Origin: Burkholderia sp. BCC0506
GTDB lineage: Bacteria > Pseudomonadota > Gammaproteobacteria > Burkholderiales > Burkholderiaceae
Assembly (NCBI RefSeq): GCF_902833145.1
Contig: NZ_CADFEN010000014.1
Location: 124,001 to 188,000, forward strand
Direction: 5' to 3'
Length of the DNA: 64,000 nucleotides
This document shows, piece after piece, positions 1 to 10,245 of this stretch. The notes below the pieces were generated by a model. That model was not told where the DNA came from, did not search any database, and saw only the letters and a program-made list of their open reading frames with translations. The position numbers and the translations under genes were made by a program. The stretch's first letter is position 1. Every line of letters starts with the position of its first letter.

Positions 1-372
1 GCGCGCGGCGACGATGTCGCCGAGGTCCCACTTCTTGAACGCGTCGTAGGTGTCGGCGCCGACGTCGTTCGGCGTCACGAAGAACTGGATCTGGCCCGAC
101 CCGTCCTGCACCGTCGCGAAGCTCGCCTTGCCCATCACGCGCTTGAGCATCATGCGGCCGGCGACCGACACCTCGACCGGGTTCGCTTCGAGCGCGGCCT
201 TGTCCGATTCGGCGAATTTGGCCTGCAGGTCGGCTGCGTGGTGCTCGGGCCGGAAGTCGTTCGGATAGGCGACGCCTTGCTCGCGCAACGCGCGCAGCTT
301 CTCGCGGCGCTCGGCGATGATCTGGTTTTCGTCCGCCGTGACGGCGGGCTGCGTTTGGGTCGGTTCGGTCAT
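1..372 (-). CDS. lysS: Lysyl-tRNA synthetase, N-terminal part (truncated by window edge)
   Basis: Class II lysyl-tRNA synthetase, which charges tRNA-Lys in the cytoplasm. Only the first 124 codons are present; the rest lies beyond the left edge. The visible part starts [17 protein letters not shown], continues with the helical stretch [16 protein letters not shown] and then enters the OB-fold anticodon-binding domain ([30 protein letters not shown]), as in bacterial LysRS. The gene follows prfB by 73 bp on the same strand. prfB-lysS is a very widely conserved pair, so cotranscription is likely. The start ATG (at 372) gives the usual N-terminal length. Confidence 0.95.
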   Translation of the reverse strand, partial: MTEPTQTQPAVTADENQIIAERREKLRALREQGVAYPNDFRPEHHAADLQAKFAESDKAALEANPVEVSVAGRMMLKRVMGKASFATVQDGSGQIQFFVTPNDVGADTYDAFKKWDLGDIVAAR

Positions 373-445
373 GATGGTCGGAATTCGGAGTGGGGTGCGG
401 CAACGCAAACGGAAAGGGCGGCGCGGGCCGGCCGCGCCGCGGCGC

Positions 446-1550
446 TTACACGCCCTGTTTGAGGCTCGCGCTGATGAAGTCGTCGAGATCGCCGTCGAGC
501 ACCGCCCGCGTGTTGCTCATTTCGACGTTCGTGCGCAGGTCCTTCACGCGGCTCTGGTCGAGCACGTACGAGCGGATCTGGTGGCCCCAGCCCACATCGG
601 TCTTGCTCGATTCGAGCTTGTCCTGCTCGGCCTGGCGCTTGCGCATTTCGACTTCGTACAGGCGCGACTTCAGCATCGCCATCGCTTCGGCGCGGTTGCG
701 GTGCTGCGAGCGGTCGTTCTGGCACTGCACGACGATCCCCGTCGGCATGTGCGTGATCCGCACCGCGGAGTCGGTCTTGTTGATGTGCTGGCCGCCCGCG
801 CCCGATGCGCGGTACGTGTCGATGCGCAAGTCGGCCGGGTTGATCTCGACTTCGATCGAGTCGTCGATTTCCGGATAGACGAACACCGACGAGAACGACG
901 TGTGGCGGCCGCCCGACGAGTCGAACGGCGACTTGCGCACGAGGCGGTGGATGCCCGTTTCGGTGCGCAGGAAACCGTAGGCGTATTCGCCCGTGACCTT
1001 GACCGTCGCGTTCTTGATGCCGGCGACGTCGCCGTCGGATTCCTCGAGCACTTCGGCCTTGAAGCCCTTGCGTTCGCAGTAGCGCAGGTACTGGCGCAGC
1101 AGCATCGACGCCCAGTCGCATGCCTCGGTGCCGCCGGCGCCGGCCTGGATGTCGATGAAGCAGTTGTTCGGATCGGCCGGGTTCGAGAACATCCGGCGGA
1201 ACTCGATGTCGCCGACGCGCGCCTCGAGCTTCGCGGCGTCTTCTTCCGACGCGAGCAGCGTATCCTCGTCGCCTTCCTCGCGTGCCAGCTCGAACAGGTC
1301 GAGCGCGTCGCGCAGGTCGCTATCGAGCGCGGTGAGCGTCATGACGACGCCTTCGAGCAGCTTCTTCTCGCGGCCGAGCGCCTGGGCGTTCTTCGAATCG
1401 TTCCAGACGTTCGGGTCTTCGAGTTCCTTGTTGACTTCGGTCAGACGCGCAGCTTTGGCGTCGTAGTCAAAGATACCCCCGAAGCTCGCCCGCGCGATTG
1501 CGCAGGTCGAGCAGGGAGCTTTCGATCGCGTTGAGACGTTCCGCTTCCAT
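446..1550 (-). CDS. prfB: Peptide chain release factor 2, expressed by programmed +1 frameshift
   Basis: RF2 recognises UGA and UAA stop codons and triggers peptide release on the ribosome. Reading from the ATG at 1550, the zero frame gives [20 protein letters not shown] and then an in-frame TGA (1467-1469) at codon 26. The main reading frame ([16 protein letters not shown] onward) is in +1. The site reads CGGGGG TAT CTT TGA C, which matches the classic RF2 autoregulatory slip site with its internal Shine-Dalgarno-like G run. After the shift the protein is about 367 residues, normal for RF2. The peptidyl-transferase motif GGQ is present ([17 protein letters not shown]). The frameshift makes synthesis respond to RF2 level, so this is not a pseudogene. 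lysS lies downstream and recJ upstream. Confidence 0.96.
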
Positions 1551-1585
1551 GATCGTTCGCTGTTCCGGCTTCGTAAAAAAGCGGA

Positions 1586-1591
1586 ATTATA
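1586..1591 (-). promoter_or_regulatory. Candidate -10 box of the prfB promoter
   Basis: On the minus strand a perfect TATAAT lies 36 bases upstream of the prfB ATG, in the 151-bp gap after recJ. No convincing -35 is seen at 16-18 bp, so this is only a likely promoter for prfB-lysS. Confidence 0.35.
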
Positions 1592-1701
1592 GCCGATCGG
1601 CCGGGTTGCCCGGTGACGCAAACGGTGCCTGCGCGCGTGGTGACGGCCCGTCCGGCGCGGCGCGCACGCATGCGGCGGTGCGTCGCGGGCGGGCCGGCCG
1701 C

Positions 1702-3399
1702 TCAGCCGGCCGCGTGTTCGACGACCAGCTGGACGCGCGTGACCCCGTTCCACGTATCGGCGACGAGCCGGTACGCGACCAGCGCGCTCGCCGGCAGCGG
1801 CTCGGTGTGGTTGAACCAGATCGCGTTGAAACGCTGGCGGCCGCGCGCGAGCTGCAGCTTCAGGTGCTTTTCCTTCACGAGCGACTGCGACACGACGTCG
1901 AATTCGCCGGAGAAAAGCGGGGCCGGAAACCCTTGCCCCCAGACGGCTTCGTCGAGCAGGCCGACGAACTGCGGCGTGAAGTACGCGTCCTCGAGCTCGC
2001 CGTCGGTCTCGATCACGCGGGCGAGCGCGTCGTCGGACAGCCATTCGCGCGCGACGGCCTCGAACGCGGCCGCGAAGCGCGGCACGTTTTCGGTGTCGAG
2101 CGTGAGGCCGGCCGCCATCGCGTGGCCGCCGAACGCGACGATCAGGTCCGGTTCGCGTTTCGACACGAGGTCGAGCGCGTCGCGCAGGTGAAAGCCGGCG
2201 ATCGACCGGCCCGAGCCCTTGACCCGCCGGCCTTCGTCGTCGGCGTGCGCGAACGTGAACGACGGACGGTGGAATTTTTCCTTGAGCCGGCCGGCGACGA
2301 TGCCGATCACGCCCTGGTGCCACTCGGGATTGAACAGCGTGATCGTGCACGCGTCGGCCGGATCGACGTCGGCGAGCCCGGCGAGCGCCTGCTGCTGCAT
2401 GCCGGCCTCGATTTCGCGGCGTTCGCGGTTCATCACGTCGAGCTGCTGCGCGAGATCCCACGCGCGGCCGATGTCGTCGGTGATCAGGCATTCGATGCCG
2501 AGCGACATGTCGGACAGCCGCCCGGCGGCGTTCAGGCGCGGGCCGAGGCCGAAGCCGAGGTCGAAGCCCGACGCGGTGCGCGCTTCGCGCCCGGCGGCGC
2601 GGAACAGCGCGGCGATGCCCGGCTGCATGCGGCCGTTGCGGATGCGTTGCAGCCCTTGTGCGACCAGCACGCGGTTGTTGCCGTCGAGCCGCACGACGTC
2701 GGCGACGGTGCCGAGCGCGACGAGGTCGAGCAGGCCGTCGAGGCGCGGCTCGGCCTCCTTGCTCGCGAACGCGCCGCGGCGGCGCAGCTCGGCGCGCAGC
2801 GCGAGCAGCACGTAGAACATCACGCCGACACCGGCGAGGTGCTTGCTCGGGAACGCGCAGCCGGGCTGGTTCGGGTTGACGATCGCGCGCGCGGCGGGCA
2901 GCGCGTCGCCGGGCAGGTGGTGGTCGGTCACGAGCACGTCGATGCCGCGTGCGTTCGCGGCTTCGACGCCGGCGACGCTCGCGATCCCGTTGTCGACGGT
3001 GATCAGCAGGTCGGGCTTGCGCGCGGCCGCGAGCGCGACGATCTCGGGCGTGAGGCCGTAGCCGTATTCGAAGCGGTTCGGCACCAGGTAGTCGATCTGC
3101 GCGCCGAACATGCGCAGGCCGCGCACCGCGACCGCGCAGGCGGTCGCGCCGTCGCAATCGTAGTCGGCGACGACGAGCAGCCGCCGCTTGTCGGCGATCG
3201 CATCGGCGAGCAGCACCGCCGCATCGGCGCAGCCTTTCAGCTCGGTGGGCGGAACGAGGCGCGCGAGCGCGGTCTCGATGTCGGCGGGCGACTGCACGCC
3301 GCGCGACGCGTACAGGCGCGCGAGGACGGGGTGCAGGCCGTGGCGCGCGAGCGCTTCGGCGTCGGCGGGCGCGACGGGGCGGGTAACGATCCGGGTCAT
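1702..3399 (-). CDS. recJ: Single-stranded-DNA-specific exonuclease RecJ
   Basis: RecJ degrades single-stranded DNA 5' to 3' in recombinational repair (RecFOR pathway), base excision and mismatch repair. The 565-residue protein has the ordered DHH-family motifs: DYDCDG at about residues 79-84, VDNG at about 135-138 and the DHH triad at about 159-161. The DHHA1 domain follows, with FGGHAMAAG near residue 425 and a C-terminal OB-like region. Length is normal for the family. It sits between prfB (151 bp downstream) and the RpfE-like gene (13 bp upstream, same strand), which suggests an operon with the latter. Confidence 0.96.
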   Translation of the reverse strand: MTRIVTRPVAPADAEALARHGLHPVLARLYASRGVQSPADIETALARLVPPTELKGCADAAVLLADAIADKRRLLVVADYDCDGATACAVAVRGLRMFGAQIDYLVPNRFEYGYGLTPEIVALAAARKPDLLITVDNGIASVAGVEAANARGIDVLVTDHHLPGDALPAARAIVNPNQPGCAFPSKHLAGVGVMFYVLLALRAELRRRGAFASKEAEPRLDGLLDLVALGTVADVVRLDGNNRVLVAQGLQRIRNGRMQPGIAALFRAAGREARTASGFDLGFGLGPRLNAAGRLSDMSLGIECLITDDIGRAWDLAQQLDVMNRERREIEAGMQQQALAGLADVDPADACTITLFNPEWHQGVIGIVAGRLKEKFHRPSFTFAHADDEGRRVKGSGRSIAGFHLRDALDLVSKREPDLIVAFGGHAMAAGLTLDTENVPRFAAAFEAVAREWLSDDALARVIETDGELEDAYFTPQFVGLLDEAVWGQGFPAPLFSGEFDVVSQSLVKEKHLKLQLARGRQRFNAIWFNHTEPLPASALVAYRLVADTWNGVTRVQLVVEHAAG

Positions 3400-3412
3400 A
3401 CGGGTGGGCGGG

Positions 3413-4477
3413 TTATTCGAACAGGGAGGCGAGCGCGCGGCGGCGCCAGAACTTGCGCAGGTCGCCGCGCGTCGCGTGCAGCGTCACCGAGCTCGTGTCG
3501 CCGCACAGCGTGACGTCGACGCTCGCCAGTTCGCCGTTCTGCAGCGCGGCGAGCGCGGGTGCGAACCAGTCGCGCTCGAGCGCGGCGAGGCCGTCGTGCC
3601 AGCGCGCCCAGTCCTGCTCGATGAACGGGGTGGTCAGCGCCGGCAGCTCGACGAGCGTCGCGCCCTCGGCGGCCGGCAGCGCGCCGAACGTCGCGGGCGG
3701 GCGGCCGGCTTCGGTTTGCGCGGCGCGCGCGAGGCCGAGCGCGGCGGGCGACGCGGACAGCACGCGCGCGAACGGCTTGCCGAGCGGCTTCAGCGTGCCC
3801 TGCGCATGGAACCAGATCGAATTGACGGCCGGCAGCCCGCGCGCCTCGCGGGCTTCGTTCACCGGGTGCTGGAACCATGCCATCTGCACTTCGTTCTGCA
3901 GTTTCATCCACATCCGCGAGCGCTCGCCCGTATGCGCTTCGTGCGGCAGCCAGATCTCGATGTTGCGGCCGCTGGCGCGCAGCGGCGCGGCGCCGGCAAG
4001 GCGCGCGAGCTGGTCGCTCGACAGATACCAGCGCGCCGGGTTCGGCGCTTCGAGCCGCACACCCAGCTCCTCGATCAGCGGCCGCGCGACCGCGAGCAGC
4101 GCGGCCGCATCGCCGGCATCGAGCGCGAGGGCCGCCGGATCGACGAGCACCAGGTGATCGTGCGCGATTTCGACGTGCACGGGCTCGACGCACGCCCATG
4201 CGTGCGTGCCGGGATCGCCGCCGTCGGCCAGCAGCATGTAGGGCGCGAGCGGCGCTTCGTCCGCGGCGTTGCCCTGCGTGGCGCCGAACCGGCTGGCCAG
4301 CCAGCGCTCGTGCGGCAGCGTGCGCTGGAAGTCCTCGCCGGCCACGCGCTCGACGAGGCTCGCGCGGGCGAGCAACTTTTGAAGCGCGGGGCTGTCCAGC
4401 GTGTGCAGGGACGAGGCCGCATCGGCCGCCGACGGCAGCGCGAACGGAACGAGAAAATGGAGGCGTCGGTCGTGCAT
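3413..4477 (-). CDS. RpfE-like conserved protein (phosphoglycerate-mutase-like annotation in relatives)
   Basis: A 354-residue soluble protein starting MHDRRLHFLVPFALP. No signal peptide, membrane segment or clear catalytic motif is visible. It contains conserved-looking segments such as WYLSSDQLARLAG, GRNIEIWLPHEAHTGERS, NEVQMAWFQHPVNEAREARG and NSIWFHAQG. Position next to recJ in the order lysS-prfB-recJ-X is the order I recall for the right part of the Xanthomonas rpf cluster, where the gene is called rpfE. Homologues in betaproteobacteria carry the vague name RpfE-type regulatory protein, or are linked to cofactor-independent phosphoglycerate mutase. The molecular function is unknown. An upstream in-frame ATG at 4489 is an alternative start. 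Confidence 0.75.
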   Translation of the reverse strand: MHDRRLHFLVPFALPSAADAASSLHTLDSPALQKLLARASLVERVAGEDFQRTLPHERWLASRFGATQGNAADEAPLAPYMLLADGGDPGTHAWACVEPVHVEIAHDHLVLVDPAALALDAGDAAALLAVARPLIEELGVRLEAPNPARWYLSSDQLARLAGAAPLRASGRNIEIWLPHEAHTGERSRMWMKLQNEVQMAWFQHPVNEAREARGLPAVNSIWFHAQGTLKPLGKPFARVLSASPAALGLARAAQTEAGRPPATFGALPAAEGATLVELPALTTPFIEQDWARWHDGLAALERDWFAPALAALQNGELASVDVTLCGDTSSVTLHATRGDLRKFWRRRALASLFE

Positions 4478-4639
4478 GATGGTGCGCATTGTATGGCAAA
4501 CTGCGCGCGTGATCGGGCCGGCTGACGGCCCGTTCGCGTCCGGCGGCCGTTTTTCGACCGCGCCCGGGCTGCCGGCCGCCACCCGGCGGCGGTCCGGCCG
4601 CGGCGCGCCTGTCCGCCGCAACCAGCAGAAAGGATTCGC

Positions 4640-5885
4640 TTGAAACTTCCGTACGAATGGCAGATCGGCTGGCGCTACACGCGCGCCGGCAAACGCACGA
4701 CCGGCAACGGCTTCATTTCCTTCATCGCGCTCGTCTCGATGCTCGGGATCGCGCTCGGCGTCGCGGCGCTGATCGTCGTGCTGTCGGTGATGAACGGCTT
4801 CCAGAAGGAAGTGCGCGACCGCATGCTGTCGGTGCTCGCGCACGTCGAGGTGTTCTCGCCGACGGGCTCGATGCCCGACTGGCAACTGACCGCGCAGGAA
4901 GCGCGCCGCAATCCGTCGGTGATCGGCGCGGCGCCGTACGTCGACGCGCAGGCGCTGCTCACGCGCCAGGACGCGGTGAGCGGCGTGATGCTGCGCGGCG
5001 TCGAGCCGACGCTTGAGCCGCAGGTGTCCGACATCGGCAAGGACATGAAGGCCGGCCAGCTCGGCGCGCTCGTGCCGGGCCAGTTCGGCATCGTGCTCGG
5101 CGACGCGCTCGCCGGCAACCTCGGCGTGACGGTCGGCGACAAGGTCACGCTCGTCGCGCCCGAAGGCTCGATCACGCCGGCCGGCATGATGCCGCGCCTG
5201 AAGCAGTTCACGGTCGTCGGCGTGTTCGAGTCGGGCCACTACGAATACGACAGCACGCTCGCGATGATCAACATCCGCGACGCCGAGGCGCTGTTCCGGA
5301 TGAGCGCGCCGACCGGCGTGCGGCTGCGGCTCACCGACATGCAGAAGGCGCCGCAGGTCGCGGTCGAGCTGTCGCACACGCTGTCGGGCAGCCTGTACAT
5401 CCGCGACTGGACCCAGCAGAACAAGACCTGGTTCTCGGCCGTGCAGATCGAGAAGCGGATGATGTTCATCATCCTCACGCTGATCATCGCGGTGGCCGCG
5501 TTCAATCTCGTGTCGTCGCTCGTGATGACGGTGACCAACAAGCAGGCCGACATCGCGATCCTGCGCACGCTCGGCGCGCAGCCGGGGTCGATCATGAAGA
5601 TCTTCGTCGTGCAGGGCGTGACGATCGGCTTCGTCGGCACCGCGTCCGGCGTCGCGCTCGGCTGCCTGATCGCGTGGAGCATCCCGTGGCTGATTCCGAT
5701 GATCGAGCATTTGTTCGGCGTGCAGTTCCTGCCGCCGTCGGTGTACTTCATCAGCGAACTGCCGTCCGAGCTCGTCGCGAGCGACGTGATCCGGATCGGG
5801 CTGATCGCGTTCGCGCTGTCGGCCGTCGCCACGCTCTATCCGAGCTGGCGCGGCGCGAAGGTGAAGCCGGCGGAGGCGCTCCGCT

Positions 5886-5893
<8 letters not shown>
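4640..5893 (+). CDS. lolC: Lipoprotein-releasing ABC transporter permease (LolC/LolE family)
   Basis: Inner-membrane permease that, with LolD, extracts outer-membrane-bound lipoproteins and passes them to LolA. The 417-residue protein has the family layout: an N-terminal cytoplasmic segment ([20 protein letters not shown]), TM1 around residues 25-52 ([20 protein letters not shown]), a large periplasmic domain of about 210 residues, and three C-terminal membrane segments after residue 270 ([20 protein letters not shown]). The cytoplasmic coupling region follows ([17 protein letters not shown]). The start is TTG at 4640. Its 3' end overlaps the lolD start by 8 bp, so the two are coupled. There is no second permease gene here. 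Confidence 0.93.
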
Positions 5894-6644
<751 letters not shown>

Positions 6645-6711
6645 AAAAGCCACGCCATGGGCCGGCCGCCGGGTTCGTCCCGGCACGGCGCAACGGCGCA
6701 GGAGCGCTGCC

Positions 6712-7500
6712 ATGTGGATCGACACGCACTGCCATCTCGACGCCGCCGAGTTCGACGCCGACCGCGACGCGGTCGTGCACGCCGCGCGCGCGGCCGGCGT
6801 GTCGCGCATCGTGATCCCGAGCATCGGGCGCGACAACTTCACGACGGTGCGCGAACTCGCGCAGCGCACGCCGGGCGCGGTGTACGCGCTCGGCATCCAT
6901 CCGATGTATACGCCACAGGCGCGCGACGCGGATCTCGACCGGCTGCGCATGGAGATCGAGGCGAGCCTCGACGATCCGCGTTTCGTCGCGATCGGCGAGA
7001 TCGGGCTCGACTATTTCGTGCCGGGGCTCGACGAAGACCGGCAGCAGTTCTTCTACCAGTGCCAGCTCAGGCTCGCGCGGGAATTCGACCTGCCGGTGCT
7101 GTGTCACGTGCGCAAGTCGCAGGACCGCGTGCTGGCTGGGCTACGCCGTTTCGGCGTGCGGCGCGGCATCGCGCATGCGTTCAACGGCAGTTTCCAGCAG
7201 GCCGAAGCGTATCTGGCGCAGGGTCTGCATCTCGGCTTCGGCGGCAACGTGACCTTCACGCGCGCGCGGCAGATCCGCCGGCTCGCCACCGAGTTGCCGC
7301 TCGACGCGCTCGTCGTCGAGACCGACGCGCCCGACATCGCGCCCGAGTGGGCATACAAATCCCGCAATACGCCCGACCAGGTGCCGCGCATCGGCAGCGT
7401 GCTCGCCGAACTGCGCGGGCTCGATGCCGGCGAATTGTCCCTATGCACTTCGGCTAACGCGCTCGCCGCGCTGCCGCGACTCGCACTTTCGTCCGCATAA
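6712..7500 (+). CDS. TatD-family metal-dependent deoxyribonuclease
   Basis: A 262-residue TIM-barrel hydrolase of the TatD family (Mg-dependent DNases with 3'-5' exonuclease activity in characterised members). The metal-binding N-terminal motif WIDTHCHLD is at residues 2-10. The family signatures ALGIHPMY, AIGEIGLDYF, LPVLCHVRKSQDRVL, GIAHAFNGS, GFGGNVTFTRA and VVETDAPDIAP follow in order. It starts 67 bp after lolD and ends just before comEC, so the genes may be cotranscribed. The family call is secure; which TatD paralogue it is cannot be told from sequence alone. Confidence 0.9.
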   Translation: MWIDTHCHLDAAEFDADRDAVVHAARAAGVSRIVIPSIGRDNFTTVRELAQRTPGAVYALGIHPMYTPQARDADLDRLRMEIEASLDDPRFVAIGEIGLDYFVPGLDEDRQQFFYQCQLRLAREFDLPVLCHVRKSQDRVLAGLRRFGVRRGIAHAFNGSFQQAEAYLAQGLHLGFGGNVTFTRARQIRRLATELPLDALVVETDAPDIAPEWAYKSRNTPDQVPRIGSVLAELRGLDAGELSLCTSANALAALPRLALSSA

Positions 7501-7557
7501 TCGTTGCCGGAAGGCGCCGCATCGGCAGGCGTGGCGCCGGGTCGACGAGGAGGCGGA

Positions 7558-10056
7558 ATGCGCGTGGGGTGGATCGCGTTCGCGCTCGGCGTCGTCGTGC
7601 TGCAGCGGCAGGCGGCGTTGCCGGGGGCGATCGCATGGATGGTCGGAGCGGCCGTGCTCGCGGGCTGCGCGGCGCTGGGCGCGTGGTGCGTGCGTCGACG
7701 GCGCACGCGTGCGGTCGTCGCGTGCGGCTGGACGCTGTGCGCGCTCGCGGCCGGCGTCGCGGGATTCGGCTATGCGGCCGCGCGCGCCGAGTGGCGACTG
7801 AGCGACAGCCTGCCTGTCGAGTGGGAAGGGCGCGACATCGTCGTCGCGGGCGTGATCCGCGGGCTGCCCGTCGTCGACGAAACGGGCGCGCGGCTCCTGT
7901 TCGCGGTCGAATCGAACGATGCGGGGCTGGCCCGTTTTCCGCCATTGATCCGGTTGTCGTGGCGCGCGTATGGCGCATCCGCGACACGCGATACGCTTCC
8001 CGATTTGCGCGCGGCCCAGCGCTGGCGTTTCGTCGTGCGTCTCAAGCGTCCGCATGCCGAGGCCAATCCCGGCGTGCGCGACAGCGAGGCGGCGTGGCTC
8101 GCCGCGGGCATTCGTGCGATCGGTTATGTCAGTGCGCCGGGGCGAGCGGTATTGCTCGATGCGCGCGCGGCGGGATGGCGCGCGTCGATCGATCGGGTGC
8201 GCGACACGTTGCGGGCACGCATCGGCGCGGTGCTCGGTACCGATGCGGCGCACCGCGGCATCGTCGCCGCGCTGGCGATCGGCGATCAATCGGGCATCGG
8301 CGACGACGACTGGCGCGTCCTGCGCAACACGGGCACGAGCCACCTGGTCGCGATTTCCGGTCTGCATGTCGGGCTGGTCGGCGCGATCGCCGGCTGGCTC
8401 GTGTCGATGGTCTGGCGCCGCGTGCGCTGGCGCGGGCGGGCCGCGACGCTCGTGGTGCCGGCGCCGTACGCGGCCGCGCTTGCCGCGCTGGCCGCGGCGG
8501 CCGGCTACGCCGCGCTCGCCGGCTTCAACGTGCCGGCGCAACGCGCGTGGTGGATGATCGCGGGCGGCGGCATCGCATATCTGGCCGGCCGCAGCGTGCC
8601 GACGTCCGCGGTGCTGTGCGCGGCGCTCGGCGGTGTGCTGCTCACCGATCCGTGGGCCGTGCTGTCGGCCGGGTTCTGGCTGTCGTTCGGCGCGGTCGCC
8701 GTGATCCTGCTGGCCGTCGCGGGCTGGCGCGCGGTGCGCGAGATCGACGAGAACGACCAGATCGACGAAAGAGGCGCGGAAAGCGGCGCGGCCCGCTTGC
8801 GGAGGCGGTTGCACGGATGGGCTGGGCGCTGTCGGCGCCGTATCGCCGAGGCGACGCGCGTGCAGTACGCGGTGACGATCGGTCTCGCACCGCTCACTGC
8901 CGCCTGGTTCGCGCAGGTTTCCCTGTCGGGCCCGTTCGGCAATGCGTTCGCGATCCCGTGGGTCAGCTCGGTCGTCACCCCGATCGTACTGGCCGGCATC
9001 GCGTTGCCGCCGCCGCTCGATGCGGCTGCCTTCCGGCTTGCGCATGCGGCGCTCGAACCGATGATGACGCTGCTCGGGTACCTGGCCGACTGGCCGGCCG
9101 GCGTGTTCTGGCTGCGCATGCCCGACTGGCCGGTGCTGGCGCTCGCGTGCGTGGGCGTCGCGTGGGCGCTGATGCCGCGCGGCTGGCCGTTGCGCTGGGC
9201 GGCGCCGCTCACGTGGCTGCCGCTCGTCGCGCCGGCGCCCGATGCGCCGCCGCCGGGCGGCTTCCGGCTGACCGTGTTCGACGTCGGGCAGGGTGCGGCG
9301 GTGCTGGTCGAAACCGCGCGGCGGACCTTGCTGTTCGATGCGGGGCCGGGCGCGGAATCGACACATGCCGGTACGCGGATCGTCGCGCCGGCGTTGCGGG
9401 CGCGCGGCATCGCGACGATCGATTCGCTCGTGCTCAGTCATGCGGATGCCGATCACGCGGGCGGCGCGCCGGCCGTCTACGCGGCCGCCGACGTGCGCCA
9501 GCTGCTGGCCGGCATTGCGCCGCGCCACCGGCTGTGGCGCGATGCGCAGGCGGCCGGCGTGGCCGATCGGCTGCCTTGTGCGGCCGGGCAGCGGTGGGCC
9601 TGGGACGGTGTCGTCTTCACGATGCTGTGGCCGCCGGGCGGGGTGGGCACGGGTTCGTCGAACGGACAATCGTGCGTGCTGCGCGTCGATGCGGGCGGCA
9701 CGTCCGCGCTGCTGACGGGCGACATCGATGCGCGCGGCGAGCGCCGGCTCGTGAACGAGGCGCGCGACGCGCTGGCCGCGCAGATCCTGGTCGTTCCGCA
9801 CCACGGCAGCCGCACGTCGTCGGTCGAGCCTTTCCTCGATTCGGTCGGGCCGCGCGTCGCGGTATTTCCTGTAGGCTATCGCAATCGTTTCGGGCATCCG
9901 CACCGCAGCGTGCTGGCCCGCTACGAGGCGCGCGGGATTCCGCTGCCGCGCACCGATCGGGATGGCGCCGTGCGGTTCGACGTCGCGCCGGCTGATGGCG
10001 GGTTCGCATTCGCGCGCTATCGCGACGAACGGCGCCGGTACTGGATGGACCGATGA
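7558..10056 (+). CDS. comEC: DNA internalization / competence protein ComEC (Rec2)
   Basis: Polytopic inner-membrane channel proposed to carry single-stranded DNA into the cytoplasm during transformation. About 832 residues with three parts: an N-terminal membrane region with DUF4131-like soluble part, the Competence domain with its signature GDQSGIGDDDWRVLRNTG then SHLVAISGLHVGL, and a C-terminal metallo-beta-lactamase domain (FDVGQGAAVLV, LSHADADHAGG, LVVPHHGSRTSS). ATG at 7558 has a good ribosome site (GAGGAGG) and is preferred over an upstream in-frame TTG at 7504. The reading frame is intact, so the gene looks functional. Whether the species is naturally competent cannot be judged here. 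Confidence 0.92.
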   Translation: MRVGWIAFALGVVVLQRQAALPGAIAWMVGAAVLAGCAALGAWCVRRRRTRAVVACGWTLCALAAGVAGFGYAAARAEWRLSDSLPVEWEGRDIVVAGVIRGLPVVDETGARLLFAVESNDAGLARFPPLIRLSWRAYGASATRDTLPDLRAAQRWRFVVRLKRPHAEANPGVRDSEAAWLAAGIRAIGYVSAPGRAVLLDARAAGWRASIDRVRDTLRARIGAVLGTDAAHRGIVAALAIGDQSGIGDDDWRVLRNTGTSHLVAISGLHVGLVGAIAGWLVSMVWRRVRWRGRAATLVVPAPYAAALAALAAAAGYAALAGFNVPAQRAWWMIAGGGIAYLAGRSVPTSAVLCAALGGVLLTDPWAVLSAGFWLSFGAVAVILLAVAGWRAVREIDENDQIDERGAESGAARLRRRLHGWAGRCRRRIAEATRVQYAVTIGLAPLTAAWFAQVSLSGPFGNAFAIPWVSSVVTPIVLAGIALPPPLDAAAFRLAHAALEPMMTLLGYLADWPAGVFWLRMPDWPVLALACVGVAWALMPRGWPLRWAAPLTWLPLVAPAPDAPPPGGFRLTVFDVGQGAAVLVETARRTLLFDAGPGAESTHAGTRIVAPALRARGIATIDSLVLSHADADHAGGAPAVYAAADVRQLLAGIAPRHRLWRDAQAAGVADRLPCAAGQRWAWDGVVFTMLWPPGGVGTGSSNGQSCVLRVDAGGTSALLTGDIDARGERRLVNEARDALAAQILVVPHHGSRTSSVEPFLDSVGPRVAVFPVGYRNRFGHPHRSVLARYEARGIPLPRTDRDGAVRFDVAPADGGFAFARYRDERRRYWMDR

Positions 10057-10132
10057 GCGCGGCGAAGGCCGGGTGTCAGCACCGCGAGCTCGGGGCCGGC
10101 CTATCGTGCCGAAGCACGGTTTCGACAGAATA

Positions 10133-10179
10133 CGAAGCATGGGACGGGAGTAACCGCTAAAGCGCCAACTCCCGTCGAC
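10133..10179. repeat. 47-bp hairpin repeat, copy 1
   Basis: First of two tandem copies of a 47-bp unit (period 49 bp, 2-bp spacer CG). Each copy holds a perfect 9-bp inverted repeat, GACGGGAGT with ACTCCCGTC, around a 16-base centre that can add CGC-TAAA-GCG pairing. This predicts a stem, a 3x3 internal loop, a short upper stem and a TAAA loop. It lies in the 189-bp gap between comEC and the hydrolase gene. Confidence 0.85.
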
Positions 10180-10181
10180 CG

Positions 10182-10228
10182 CGAAGCATGGGACGGGAGT
10201 AACCGCTAAAGCGCTAACTCCCGTCGAC
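10182..10228. repeat. 47-bp hairpin repeat, copy 2
   Basis: Second copy, 46 of 47 bases identical to copy 1; the only change is C to T in the loop region (GCGCC versus GCGCT). It ends 17 bases before the TTG start of the hydrolase gene. The Shine-Dalgarno AAAGGAG directly follows the repeat, so the element is in or next to that gene's translation-initiation region. No T tract follows, so it is not a typical terminator. Confidence 0.85.
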
Positions 10229-10245
10229 AAAGGAGACATCGGCGT

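Noticed and set aside
446-1550. prfB as a frameshifted pseudogene
   Set aside because: The in-frame TGA at codon 26 lies in the conserved RF2 frameshift context and the rest of the protein is complete.
10133-10228. Tandem repeat as a short CRISPR array
   Set aside because: Only two units, a 2-bp spacer and no cas genes; the unit itself is the palindrome.
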